Assembly (NCBI RefSeq): GCF_000197735.1
Contig: NC_014550.1
Span: forward strand, 1,674,001-1,738,000
From: Glutamicibacter arilaitensis Re117
Lineage (GTDB): Bacteria; Actinomycetota; Actinomycetes; Actinomycetales; Micrococcaceae
DNA: 64,000 bases
Direction of reading: 5' to 3'
The translations under genes were made by a program, and so were the position numbers. Below the pieces are notes generated by a model. The model saw only the letters and a list, made by a program, of their open reading frames with translations. It searched no databases and was not told the origin of the DNA. This document shows, one piece after another, positions 1 through 8,961 of this stretch. Position 1 is the first letter of the stretch. Each line of letters opens with the position of its first letter.

Positions 1-278
1 AGGCTAGGGATGTCGTCTACGGACCAGGGTTGATCTGACGAAATAAAACAAATAGCACGCCAGTACTATTGGCAATAGTCCTTTGTTAGCAAGTAGCGAT
101 CTTTCGTACCGTTAGAACGGCTCGTTCAGTCTCGTCGGTAGCCCGTCGACCACCTGCCTGTTCGAGTAATACTTGTCACAAGCGTCGGTTCTGTGCCTTG
201 AACGCTGTTTGTCAGTTTGAGTTCTCCGGTTGTTTCGGGATAGGATGAAATGTCGGATTATGTTCTATAGGAGTCGTC
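1..278. other. Upstream intergenic region without a recognisable gene
   Basis: I see no convincing coding region here. A short perfect hairpin (ACTATT, loop GGC, AATAGT at 65-79) followed by a weak T-rich stretch may be the terminator of a gene left of the window. A stop codon at 246-248 closes the reading frame of the downstream DUF177 gene. A clear AGGAG ribosome binding site lies at 269-273. Confidence 0.4.
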
Positions 279-899
279 ATTAGCGAAAAGCGTTCTGATC
301 GGTCGTCACGCGACGCACTCGATCGCAACTCGCCACTGGTTTTTTCAACCAGAGATCTGGGCCGTTCGCCTGGTTCGATGCATATTCTAAATGAACAAGT
401 TCCGGCTCCCACTGATGTGGGAAATGCACTCATCGGTATTCGTGGAGGATCTGAGCTTGACTTAGATCTTCGCCTTGAATCCGTACATGAGGGAATCCTG
501 GTATCGGGTACCGCTACGGCACAAATTGCTGGGGAATGTGGACGATGCTTGGAGCCTATCGAGTACGATTTCGAGGCTGATATTCAAGAACTCTTCTACT
601 ATGAAGAGAGCGAAGAATTCGAAGACGATGACGATGTGGACCAGTATTGGGTGGTCGATGACTTGATTGACATCGATCCGGTATTGCGTGGTGCAGTAGT
701 AACTGCCCTGCCTTTCCAGCCGGTTTGCAAGAAGGATTGCTTGGGGCTCTGCAGTGAATGTGGAATTAGCCTCAACGATGATCCTGAGCATCAACATGAG
801 ATCCTGGATCCACGTTGGGCAGCGCTAGCGCAGCTGTCTGACAATGTCGCATCAGATGCGACAAACGATAAAACGTCATTCAAGAGAGAAGAGAAGTAG
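279..899 (+). CDS. DUF177 (YceD) family protein, probable ATT start
   Basis: DUF177/YceD proteins are conserved next to rpmF in most bacteria and are linked to 23S rRNA or ribosome accumulation. The first ATG is at 378, but the frame is open back to 249. Residues coded upstream of that ATG ([15 protein letters not shown], about 333-377) match the conserved N-terminus I know from actinobacterial members, so the real start must be further up. The only candidate with a good ribosome binding site is ATT at 279, five bases after AGGAG (269-273); this gives 206 aa. Two cysteine clusters (GECGRC in the middle, and [12 protein letters not shown] near the end) suggest metal binding. It is followed two bases later by rpmF, so the two genes are surely co-transcribed. 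The family is certain; the ATT start is an inference. Confidence 0.85.
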   Translation: MSEKRSDRSSRDALDRNSPLVFSTRDLGRSPGSMHILNEQVPAPTDVGNALIGIRGGSELDLDLRLESVHEGILVSGTATAQIAGECGRCLEPIEYDFEADIQELFYYEESEEFEDDDDVDQYWVVDDLIDIDPVLRGAVVTALPFQPVCKKDCLGLCSECGISLNDDPEHQHEILDPRWAALAQLSDNVASDATNDKTSFKREEK

Positions 900-901
900 T
901 C

Positions 902-1105
902 GTGGCTGTTCCAAAGCGGAAGATGTCCCGTGCGAATACTCGTGCCCGCCGTTCTCAGTGGAAGGCTACCGCGCCGAACCTGGTGAAGACCGTTGAAAAC
1001 GGTCGCGTAACCTACAGCCTGCCTCACCAGGCTAAGGTTGTCACCGACTCGGCTGGTACCGAATTGTTCCTTGAGTACAAGGGCCGCAAGGTCGCAGACG
1101 TCTAA
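902..1105 (+). CDS. rpmF: 50S ribosomal protein bL32
   Basis: This 67-aa basic protein has the bL32 N-terminus [20 protein letters not shown] and belongs to the large ribosomal subunit. It contains no cysteine, so it is the zinc-independent form; the C-terminal half (positions 35-67, ending in KGRKVADV) replaces the usual zinc ribbon. The start is GTG, two bases after the DUF177 stop, with an AGAAGAG purine stretch as ribosome binding site inside the upstream gene. It lies in an apparent operon with DUF177, rnc and mutM. Confidence 0.96.
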   Translation: MAVPKRKMSRANTRARRSQWKATAPNLVKTVENGRVTYSLPHQAKVVTDSAGTELFLEYKGRKVADV

Positions 1106-1108
1106 GAC

Positions 1109-1807
1109 ATGTCTTCTAAAGAAGAACTAATGAAGCGTCTCGGAATCAATATTGATTCCGAGACGTTTCGTCTTGCATTTACCCACCGATCATATTCATA
1201 TGAACACGGTGGTATTCCAACGAATGAGCGGCTTGAATTTCTAGGCGACTCCATTCTTGGCTTCTGCGTTGCAGAATACCTCTACGCTAGCTTCCCGGAT
1301 CTTCCGGAAGGTGATTTGGCTAAGCGCCGTGCGGCGATTGTCAGCACTCGTGCGCTGGCCATGATTGCCCGTGATCTCGAAGTTGGCGAACACCTGTTCC
1401 TTGGCCGAGGCGAATCACAGTCCAATGGCGCAAATAAGTCTTCGATTCTAGCTGACACCATGGAAGCAATTCTTGGTGCCACGTACCTGGTCCAAGGCAT
1501 GGACGAAGCTCGTGCCTTAGTACTTCGATTTGTAACTCCATTGCTTGAAGATCCTCGCTTGTTGGGTGCAACTACAGACTGGAAAACCGTTATCCAAGAA
1601 GAAGTCGCGTCCCAAAAGCTTGGTGAAATGTGCTATGAAGTCACCGGCTCTGGCCCAGACCATGCACGTACCTATGTAGCTAAATTGTGCATTGGCGCAA
1701 AGAGTTACGGTGAAGGACATGGTCCTTCGAAGAAAGAAGCTGAACAGGAAGCCGCGCATAATACTTGGCTTCTGTTTCACCCTGGCGAAGTACTTCCCAA
1801 GGGATAG
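1109..1807 (+). CDS. rnc: Ribonuclease III
   Basis: Cuts double-stranded RNA, including the 16S and 23S rRNA precursor stems. The 232-aa protein has the RNase III signature NERLEFLGDS at residues 39-48, with E43 and D47 as metal ligands and D116 and E119 in the second acidic cluster. A C-terminal double-stranded-RNA-binding domain covers roughly 155-225 and ends in the usual KKEAEQEAA helix. The length is normal. It starts three bases after rpmF and ends 11 bases before mutM, so the genes are probably translated from one message. Confidence 0.97.
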   Translation: MSSKEELMKRLGINIDSETFRLAFTHRSYSYEHGGIPTNERLEFLGDSILGFCVAEYLYASFPDLPEGDLAKRRAAIVSTRALAMIARDLEVGEHLFLGRGESQSNGANKSSILADTMEAILGATYLVQGMDEARALVLRFVTPLLEDPRLLGATTDWKTVIQEEVASQKLGEMCYEVTGSGPDHARTYVAKLCIGAKSYGEGHGPSKKEAEQEAAHNTWLLFHPGEVLPKG

Positions 1808-1818
1808 TCAGCGTAACC

Positions 1819-2742
1819 ATGCCTGAGCTACCTGAAGTTGAAGTGGTCCGTGAAGGACTGGACAAGTGGATCCGCGCTCGGACGGTGCAATCCGTTCAAG
1901 TCCTGGACCCTCGTTCAGTGCGTCGCCACATTGATGGCGTAGATGACTTCGAGCAGACTTTGACTGGGTGCACTATCACTTCGGTGGTGAGGCGTGGAAA
2001 ATTTCTTTGGATGGACCTTGAAGGTCTAGAAACCCCAACAGCACTCGTTGCACATCTCGGGATGAGTGGACAGCTACTGGTGGAAGAACCCGATGCGCCA
2101 GATGAGAAACATCTTAAAGTCAGGCTTTCGCTAAGCCAAAAATCTGTTTTCCCTAGAGAGTTGCGTTTCGTTGATCAGCGTATCTTTGGTGGAATGTTCC
2201 TTTCCCCATTGGTAGCGACTGCGGATGCGTTACCCGCCGGCGCAGGGTCGATTAGGGCTACAATTCCTGAAGCTGCTGCTCATATTGCGCGAGATGTGAT
2301 GGACCCTCACCGTGCCCCAGAGGACTTGTACGTTTCGCTTCGGAGGCGAACGACTCAGCTCAAACGGGCCATCTTAGACCAAGGGATTATCTCCGGTGTG
2401 GGAAATATCTATGCTGATGAGGCTCTTTGGCAAGCGGGCCTTTCAGGATTACGGAATACCGCAACCATTAGGCGTCCAGAGGTAGACCGTCTCAACGACG
2501 CCTTGGTTGATGTAATGACTCGCGCCCTAGCTGCTGGCGGAACCAGCTTCGACTCGCTTTACGTCAACGTCAACGGAGCCAGTGGATATTTCGCGCGGTC
2601 GTTGAACGCGTATGGGCGAGAAGGAAAGGCCTGTGCCCGCTGCTTGGAAAACGGACGGGATTCTTTGATTAGGCGTGACCCATTTATGGGACGATCTTCC
2701 TACAGTTGTCCGGTATGCCAACCGCGTCCGCGAAAGCGCTGA
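1819..2742 (+). CDS. mutM: Formamidopyrimidine-DNA glycosylase (Fpg/MutM)
   Basis: Bifunctional base-excision repair enzyme that removes 8-oxoguanine and formamidopyrimidines and cleaves the abasic site. The start must be the ATG at 1819, because the catalytic proline has to follow the removed methionine: the protein begins MPELPEVE, giving P2 and E3. The open frame extends upstream to 1765, but that part is not family-like. A C-terminal zinc finger (CARC at about 275, CPVC near the end) carries the usual FMGRSSYSC segment. At 307 aa it has the usual length. It is the last gene of the rpmF-rnc-mutM run. Confidence 0.96.
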   Translation: MPELPEVEVVREGLDKWIRARTVQSVQVLDPRSVRRHIDGVDDFEQTLTGCTITSVVRRGKFLWMDLEGLETPTALVAHLGMSGQLLVEEPDAPDEKHLKVRLSLSQKSVFPRELRFVDQRIFGGMFLSPLVATADALPAGAGSIRATIPEAAAHIARDVMDPHRAPEDLYVSLRRRTTQLKRAILDQGIISGVGNIYADEALWQAGLSGLRNTATIRRPEVDRLNDALVDVMTRALAAGGTSFDSLYVNVNGASGYFARSLNAYGREGKACARCLENGRDSLIRRDPFMGRSSYSCPVCQPRPRKR

Positions 2743-2763
2743 ATTTCAACCTAAAGTTTTAGA

Positions 2764-2814
2764 ACGGAAAAGCATCAGGTCGATCACTAGTGATTGGATC
2801 TGATCCTCTTCCGT
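2764..2814. terminator. Imperfect hairpin between convergent genes
   Basis: ACGGAA at 2764-2769 pairs with TTCCGT at 2809-2814. Between them, ATCAG pairs with CTGAT and the centre is the palindrome ATCACTAGTGAT (2783-2794). It lies just after mutM and before the convergent serine hydrolase, so a bidirectional terminator is likely; no strong T tract follows. Confidence 0.45.
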
Positions 2815-2943
2815 ATTGTTCACAAATTTGCCCAGTAGAACAGATTCTGAGGGTTCGCCTAGATCATAAAACTTCTGGGTCGATGGTGTGTCATTCCAAC
2901 CATGTCCGTGATCGCTAAAAAGGCAGCCGGCGCTGCAACCAGG

Positions 2944-3756
2944 CTAGCTATGCTTTTGCAATACCTGTTCATTGAACGGTGCCCAAGCATCTACGGCCCA
3001 TTGACCGAAATTCTTGTCGGTCAGAGTGACGCAAGCCAACCCATGCTGTGGATCTACCCATAGGAAGGTTCCCGACTGCCCAAAATGCCCAAAAGTATCA
3101 GTTGGGTGCGAAGCGCCAGTCCAATGAGGGCTTTTCGTTGAACGAATTTCAAAGCCGAGGCCCCAATCGTTTGGATTTTGTCGGCCGTAACCTGGTAAAA
3201 TACCTGCCAGATTTTCAAAGTGCACACGTGTGGCATCAGCCAATGTTTCTTTGGCCAAGATTGTTGGATTCAGTAACTCAGCTGCAAACTTGGCAAGGTC
3301 GGCTGCCGTGGACCGACCATCCTTTGCACAACTACCGGCAATCACGGTGTTGTTCATTCCTAATGGAGCGAATACTGCTTCTTGAGCATACTCTGGCAAG
3401 GAAATGCCGGTTTGGGCTTCCAAATGCTCCGCGAGCTTATCGAATCCCGTATTCGAGTATCCACGCTTGGTGCCCACAGCAAAGCGGATTGTCTCACTGT
3501 CAAAGTCATAGCCTGCAGTATGTGCCAGTAAATGATGAACTGTTGATCCCTCGGGGCCTGCCGGCTCATCGAGTGAAATTGCTTCTTCTTCTAGCGCCAC
3601 GAGGAACGCATAAGCGCTGAGCAGTTTAGTCACTGAAGCCAAGGGGAAGGCATGTTGAGTATCGCCATGCTGGTCAATGATCTGGCCAGATACGTCAACC
3701 ACCACGCTTACCGCATGCCCGGACGGCCACTGGTCAATCTGTGTCAGAACGCTCAT
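2944..3756 (-). CDS. Serine hydrolase, beta-lactamase/penicillin-binding-protein fold
   Basis: A 270-aa member of the class C beta-lactamase-like (PF00144) serine hydrolases. The nucleophile motif SVTK is at residues 41-44, the second motif YSN at 100-102, and a third HxG-like motif (HFGQSG) lies near 227. No signal peptide is visible, so it is probably cytoplasmic. At 270 aa it is shorter than true AmpC enzymes, and an esterase or peptidase role is as likely as beta-lactam hydrolysis. It stands alone, divergent from smc and convergent with mutM. Confidence 0.85.
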   Translation of the reverse strand: MSVLTQIDQWPSGHAVSVVVDVSGQIIDQHGDTQHAFPLASVTKLLSAYAFLVALEEEAISLDEPAGPEGSTVHHLLAHTAGYDFDSETIRFAVGTKRGYSNTGFDKLAEHLEAQTGISLPEYAQEAVFAPLGMNNTVIAGSCAKDGRSTAADLAKFAAELLNPTILAKETLADATRVHFENLAGILPGYGRQNPNDWGLGFEIRSTKSPHWTGASHPTDTFGHFGQSGTFLWVDPQHGLACVTLTDKNFGQWAVDAWAPFNEQVLQKHS

Positions 3757-3905
3757 AGAATGATCTATCCCTCGATTTTCTTGCTGAGATTTGCGAGCAG
3801 AACCAGAGAATCCCCACCATGCTTCGCTAGAATTACGACGTAGGGTTGAGTTTAACTGGTCAAACCAACCTTAGCGACCTGACCCAAACTTAGGAACTTC
3901 ACGCC

Positions 3906-6900
3906 GTGCATCTTAAGACTCTCACCGTTCGCGGATTCAAGTCTTTTGCTTCAGCGACCACTTTTGAGTTTGAGCCAGGCGTGACAGCGGTGGTGGGACC
4001 AAACGGTTCCGGGAAATCCAACGTCGTAGATGCGCTGTCCTGGGTGATGGGGGAGCAAGGTGCCAAAACGCTCCGTGGTGGCAAGATGGAAGACGTCATC
4101 TTCGCTGGTACTTCCGGACGTGCGCCGCTAGGACGTGCTCACGTTTCCCTGACCATCGATAACACTGATGGTCAGCTTCCCATTGACTACGCTGAAGTTA
4201 CAATCTCACGTACCTTGTTCCGTGCCGGTGGTTCAGAATACGCGATTAACGGCAGCTCCTGCCGCCTGCTGGATATCCAAGAACTGCTTTCGGATTCTGG
4301 CCTTGGCCGTGAAATGCACGTCATCGTAGGACAGGGGCAGCTAGACCGGATTCTTCATGCCACGGCTGAAGACCGTCGAGGATTTATTGAGGAAGCGGCG
4401 GGTGTACTTAAGCACCGCCGACGCAAAGAAAAAACACTTCGCAAGCTTCAGGCAATGCAAGGCAACCTGGATCGACTTGAAGACCTCAGCAGCGAGGTAC
4501 GCCGTCAGCTTGCCCCCTTGGGCAGACAAGCCAAAATTGCCCGCCGTGCAAAGACAGTTCAGCTGGATGTTCGTGATGCAAAGTCACGATTGCTCGCTGA
4601 TGACCTCGTGACGCTGAATAATAAGCTTGCCCAAGACATCGATGATGAATCAAGAATTCAGGCTCAGCAGGATGACGCGAATGCTCGTCTGGAGCGGGGT
4701 AGAAAACACCTAGCCGAATTGATCTCAAAACTAGAGCTGCTCAGCCCGCGTCTCGGTACTGTGCAAGAAGCATGGGTGTCGCTGAGCACTCAGGCTGAAC
4801 GATTCCGTTCCCTTTCCGCGTTGGCGCGAGAACGTGGAAAGCTACTGCAGAGCAACGAGACACACTTCGACTCAAGCCGAGACCCGCAGCGCCTTGAAGC
4901 CCAAGCTGAGCGTATGAGCGAAGAACTCGAAGAGCTGGAAGAAGCTTTGGAGGACCGCCACGAAATCCTTGCTGAAGCTGTCGAAGCCAAAGAGCAAGCA
5001 GAAGAAGCGTCCCGTGCCGAGCAACAGCGGATGGCTACAATGCTCCGTGCAGCAGCTGACCGACGCGAAGGCATGTCGCGACTTGCCTCGCAGGTAGCCT
5101 CGGCACGTAGCCGTGTGGATGTCACTCGCGCCGAAATTGGCCGGCTACAAGAAAACGCGCAGACCTTTGATTCTGATGTGGAATTGGACCAACGGTCATA
5201 CATCCAGATTTCAGCTGACCTTGAAACTCACATGGGCGCTGAAGCACAGCTGAATTCAGCTTTTGAATCGGCGGAAAACGCTTTTAGCGTGCTTGATACT
5301 GCCCAGCGCAATGATAATCAACGTGAGCGAGAACTTTCTGTACGAGTTTCGGGTCTTTCTGCTCGCCTTGAAGCCCTGAAGCTGAATAGCAAGCCAAACG
5401 ATCAGTCTGCCAAGCTGCTGGAATCAACTTCTGCGCAGCTAATGGGACGTCTCGGTGAGCTGCTGACGGTTAGAGCAGGATATGAACAAGCTGTGGCCTC
5501 GATTCTGCGAGATAACGCTGAAGCGTTGGTAGCAGAAAACACCTCAACTGCGCTGAACCTTGTTGCGCAGCTGCACTCGGAACAAGCCAGTGCCATTTTC
5601 CTGCACACGGATATTCAAGCGCCGCTCAATGCAATGCCGGTAATTCCTGATGCCGTCTTTGCCCGAGAAGTTGTGAGCGCTCCAGCAGAACTTGATGCCT
5701 TGCTGGAGCGACTATTTTCCGGTCAGTACATTGTTGAAGATCTTGGCCAGCTGCAGGCCATTCTTGACCAATATCCTTCAGCTCAACTAACAACGCTAGA
5801 GGGAATATCTGTCAGCGCAGCTCGAAGCGCAGTGGGGGATTCAGCTAGTGCTTCGCTAATCGCCCAGCAGGCATTGGTAGAGCAGACTACTGCCGAGCTG
5901 CAATCCTGCCGGGAAGAACTCGGCGCCATAGAATCACAGCTTGCCCAGCGCGGTCCCCAACTATCGATTGCTCAACAAGCACGCGATGAAGCGGCATTTG
6001 CATTAAATGAATCTGACGCGACTATTGAAGAACTTTCTTCCTACCTTGCTCGGCTGGGGGAGAAACTGCGAACGACGCAGGCCTCCAAACAGAAGCTGTT
6101 GCTCAAACTAGAGACGCTCAACGAAAAATTTGAGATCGAGCAGGAATCTCTGGAAGAGATTACCGAGCGTATGGAGCTGGCCTCTACCGAGCAAGACGAT
6201 GAAACAGTTGATGATGCAGGGCGGGCAGTCCTAGTTGACGCTGCTGCTTCGGCACGCCAGCAGGAGCTGGAAGCACGTCTTTCATTACGTAGTAGCGAAG
6301 AACGCGCGGTAGCACTGCGCTCTCGCATCGAGGGGCTGCGTCGTACAGCTGCGGCTGAACGCAATCACCGTGAAGTGGCAGCCCGCCTAGCGGAACAGCG
6401 AAAGGCTCAGGCTGCTAACGCTAATCGTGTTGAACAGGCTGCTGAGCGCGTATTGCGTTTCATTGAAGTCTCTACTTCAATGGCAAGTCAGGAGCGCGAC
6501 GAGCTTTCTGTCAAGAAGACGGAACTCGAATCGATGATCGGCAGTCAACGTACCGAAGCGGAACAGCTATCGGCTGAACTGACGCGTCTGGCTGATGCCG
6601 TACATCGTGATGAGATGGCTCGCGCTGAATTGCGCATGCGTATCGAAAACTTAGAGACTAAAGCGTTGGAGGAGCTGGGCTACACCCCAGATCATCTGAT
6701 CGCTCACTTCGGTCCGGACCAGTTGATCCCTGAGGCTCTTGACGAAGATGATAAATGGGGTTCACTGCGTCAGAACGTAGATGAAGATGGTAATCCGATT
6801 GGAACCAAACCCTACGATCGCGGTGAGCAAGAAAAACGCCTGAAGAAAGCAGAGAAGGATCTTTCTGCTCTGGGTAAGGTCAACCCGTTGGCGCTGGAAG

Positions 6901-7478
6901 AATTTGCTGCGCTTGAAGAACGCCACAAGTTCCTATCCGGGCAGTTGGAAGATCTCAAAAAGTCTCGTAGCGATCTCCAGCAGATCATCGTTGATGTAGA
7001 CTCCCATGTCGAGAGAGTCTTCACCGAGGCCTATGAAGATACCGCGGTACAGTTCAAACGCATTTTTGAACGGCTATTCCCTGGGGGAGAAGGACAGCTT
7101 GTTCTTACCGATCCAGGGAATATGCTCGCCACAGGTATCGAAGTTGAAGCACGCCCTGCAGGTAAGAAAATTAAACGACTCTCTCTACTCTCTGGCGGTG
7201 AACGCTCGCTAACCGCAGTTGCTTTGCTGGTGGCAATTTTCAAGGCACGCCCTTCACCGTTCTACGTGATGGATGAGGTTGAAGCCGCCCTGGATGATAT
7301 GAACTTGGGTCGTTTGATCACGATTTTTGAAGAGCTACGTGAATCTTCGCAGCTGATTGTGATTACTCATCAGAAGAAGACCATGGAAGTTGCTGACGCG
7401 CTGTATGGCGTGACCATGCGTGGAGATGGTGTTTCAACTGTCATTGGTCAGAAGATGGATCGCGCCCCAGCTGAGTGA
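3906..7478 (+). CDS. smc: Chromosome segregation protein SMC
   Basis: Structural-maintenance-of-chromosomes ATPase of the bacterial condensin; with ScpA and ScpB it organises and separates the nucleoid. The 1190-aa protein begins with MHLKTLTVRGFKSFA and a Walker A motif GPNGSGKS at residues 31-38. Two long coiled coils follow, separated by a hinge at about 505-650. The C-terminus carries the ABC signature LLSGGERSL and a Walker B segment ending in MDEVEAALDD. The start is GTG at 3906, eight bases after AGGAAC. It has its own terminator at 7491-7545. In many actinobacteria smc directly precedes ftsY; here an MFS gene on the other strand separates them. Confidence 0.97.
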   Translation: MHLKTLTVRGFKSFASATTFEFEPGVTAVVGPNGSGKSNVVDALSWVMGEQGAKTLRGGKMEDVIFAGTSGRAPLGRAHVSLTIDNTDGQLPIDYAEVTISRTLFRAGGSEYAINGSSCRLLDIQELLSDSGLGREMHVIVGQGQLDRILHATAEDRRGFIEEAAGVLKHRRRKEKTLRKLQAMQGNLDRLEDLSSEVRRQLAPLGRQAKIARRAKTVQLDVRDAKSRLLADDLVTLNNKLAQDIDDESRIQAQQDDANARLERGRKHLAELISKLELLSPRLGTVQEAWVSLSTQAERFRSLSALARERGKLLQSNETHFDSSRDPQRLEAQAERMSEELEELEEALEDRHEILAEAVEAKEQAEEASRAEQQRMATMLRAAADRREGMSRLASQVASARSRVDVTRAEIGRLQENAQTFDSDVELDQRSYIQISADLETHMGAEAQLNSAFESAENAFSVLDTAQRNDNQRERELSVRVSGLSARLEALKLNSKPNDQSAKLLESTSAQLMGRLGELLTVRAGYEQAVASILRDNAEALVAENTSTALNLVAQLHSEQASAIFLHTDIQAPLNAMPVIPDAVFAREVVSAPAELDALLERLFSGQYIVEDLGQLQAILDQYPSAQLTTLEGISVSAARSAVGDSASASLIAQQALVEQTTAELQSCREELGAIESQLAQRGPQLSIAQQARDEAAFALNESDATIEELSSYLARLGEKLRTTQASKQKLLLKLETLNEKFEIEQESLEEITERMELASTEQDDETVDDAGRAVLVDAAASARQQELEARLSLRSSEERAVALRSRIEGLRRTAAAERNHREVAARLAEQRKAQAANANRVEQAAERVLRFIEVSTSMASQERDELSVKKTELESMIGSQRTEAEQLSAELTRLADAVHRDEMARAELRMRIENLETKALEELGYTPDHLIAHFGPDQLIPEALDEDDKWGSLRQNVDEDGNPIGTKPYDRGEQEKRLKKAEKDLSALGKVNPLALEEFAALEERHKFLSGQLEDLKKSRSDLQQIIVDVDSHVERVFTEAYEDTAVQFKRIFERLFPGGEGQLVLTDPGNMLATGIEVEARPAGKKIKRLSLLSGGERSLTAVALLVAIFKARPSPFYVMDEVEAALDDMNLGRLITIFEELRESSQLIVITHQKKTMEVADALYGVTMRGDGVSTVIGQKMDRAPAE

Positions 7479-7490
7479 CTGTCTGGTGGG

Positions 7491-7545
7491 GAAATATCCC
7501 AGCGGCGTTGCTAAAGGCTCAACACTGCTGGGATATTTCATTTTT
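7491..7545. terminator. Bidirectional terminator between smc and the MFS gene
   Basis: A perfect 13-bp stem (GAAATATCCCAGC at 7491-7503, its complement at 7527-7539) with a 23-base loop is followed by ATTTTT. It sits between two convergent stop codons and can serve both genes. Confidence 0.85.
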
Positions 7546-7552
7546 CTGCTCG

Positions 7553-8788
7553 TTAGTCATTCACGGTGACTGGTTTGATGGTCTTAGGAACCAGCAGCCA
7601 GGCGATAACGCCTACCAAACCAACAATTGCAGAAATGTTGAAGGCTAGCTGGAAACTAATGAGGTCAGCCATCGCGCCTGCAAATAGTGGACCAATGATG
7701 GACCCAAGGTCGGTGCACATTTGGAACCCGGCAAGTGCCTTGCCGCCGTTACGGCCTGAGCCAATGACGTCAGCAACGGTTGCCTGCTGTGCTGGTCCAA
7801 GTAGCCCGCCACCCAAACCTGCCAAGACTGAGAAAACCACGAATCCGACTAAGGAAGTCGAATATCCCATAGCGCCAATGGATAGCAGCAAGACGCTCAT
7901 GCCTACGATCACCGGAAGCTTGCGTCCGATACTGTCCGTCAAACGTCCGGAGAACACCAAAGCGCAACCGTTGCCAATGGCAAAGGCAGTCATCGAAATG
8001 CCGGCTGCAGTCGCGCCCATGGATTGGCCAAAGACTGCCAGGGCAAAGAGCGGGATCATGCTATTACGGACACCAAAGGCTAACCAGCCGTAGCTGAATC
8101 CAGAGAATAACGCAGCACGGTACGCGGGGGAGGCTAGCGCCTCACGGGTGGTGACTACCTCAATGTCAGAATGTTTGGTTCGTGGATTAGCAGCGTCCGA
8201 ATCCAGGTCACGGCGTCTTCCCAGTGCCATGTAGACCACGCCGGCTGCAATGACCAACGCCGTGCCATAAATGAGGAAAGGGATACGCATTCCCAAAGGT
8301 GCCAACAAGGTACCCAATACTGGGCCAAAGACGTTGCCTAGCAAGAATGAGCCTGCATAGAGGCCAGAGATACGTCCGCGTGACTTATCCGGAGCCAACC
8401 GGGCAATGAGTGCCATAGCCGAAATGGTGAACATGGTGGAACCAAAGCCACCAAGGCCACGGGCAATCAATAATTGCGTGTAATCCTGTACTACCGCACA
8501 GAGCAAGGTGGAGACGGCCACCAAAAGCACACCGGTGACATAGATCTTTGGTTCGCCGAGTTTCCCAACAAGCACTCCCGCAACGGGCGCAAAGATCAGG
8601 CGGGTAAAGGCAAAGATACTGACAATGATTGTCGCTGCAGCATTGCCCACGTTGAAGCTCACCGCGTACTGCGGCAAGATCGGGGCAATCAACCCGAAGC
8701 CAAGCGCGATAATGAATGCCGCAACAAGCAGCACTCGAATCTCTTGGGGGATCGGTGGCTTAGCTTTGCGGGTAGGTGTCAATGACAT
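7553..8788 (-). CDS. Major facilitator superfamily exporter
   Basis: A 411-aa polytopic membrane protein with 12 predicted helices in two halves. The loop after helix 2 reads GVLVGKLGEPKIY, in the place of MFS motif A, and DSIGRKLP (about 285) is the matching loop of the second half. GSFLLGNVFGPVLG near residue 145 fits the motif of drug/proton antiporters. It most resembles 12-helix multidrug or metabolite exporters; no substrate can be named. The start is ATG at 8788. It is a single gene, divergent from ftsY. Confidence 0.88.
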   Translation of the reverse strand: MSLTPTRKAKPPIPQEIRVLLVAAFIIALGFGLIAPILPQYAVSFNVGNAAATIIVSIFAFTRLIFAPVAGVLVGKLGEPKIYVTGVLLVAVSTLLCAVVQDYTQLLIARGLGGFGSTMFTISAMALIARLAPDKSRGRISGLYAGSFLLGNVFGPVLGTLLAPLGMRIPFLIYGTALVIAAGVVYMALGRRRDLDSDAANPRTKHSDIEVVTTREALASPAYRAALFSGFSYGWLAFGVRNSMIPLFALAVFGQSMGATAAGISMTAFAIGNGCALVFSGRLTDSIGRKLPVIVGMSVLLLSIGAMGYSTSLVGFVVFSVLAGLGGGLLGPAQQATVADVIGSGRNGGKALAGFQMCTDLGSIIGPLFAGAMADLISFQLAFNISAIVGLVGVIAWLLVPKTIKPVTVND

Positions 8789-8961
8789 ATCTATATAAGT
8801 GATGGTTCTGCTATCGCTGCGCAGTAACCCTCAGCCTTTCTGCAACAGGTTATGGGCCAGAATGCCCACCTAGCAGTCTATCCCTGAATCAAATACTGTT
8901 CCCGCTAGTTCTACCTGCCACATAAACCCTAAACGCGTGCAGGTATGAGACGATTTAAAGC

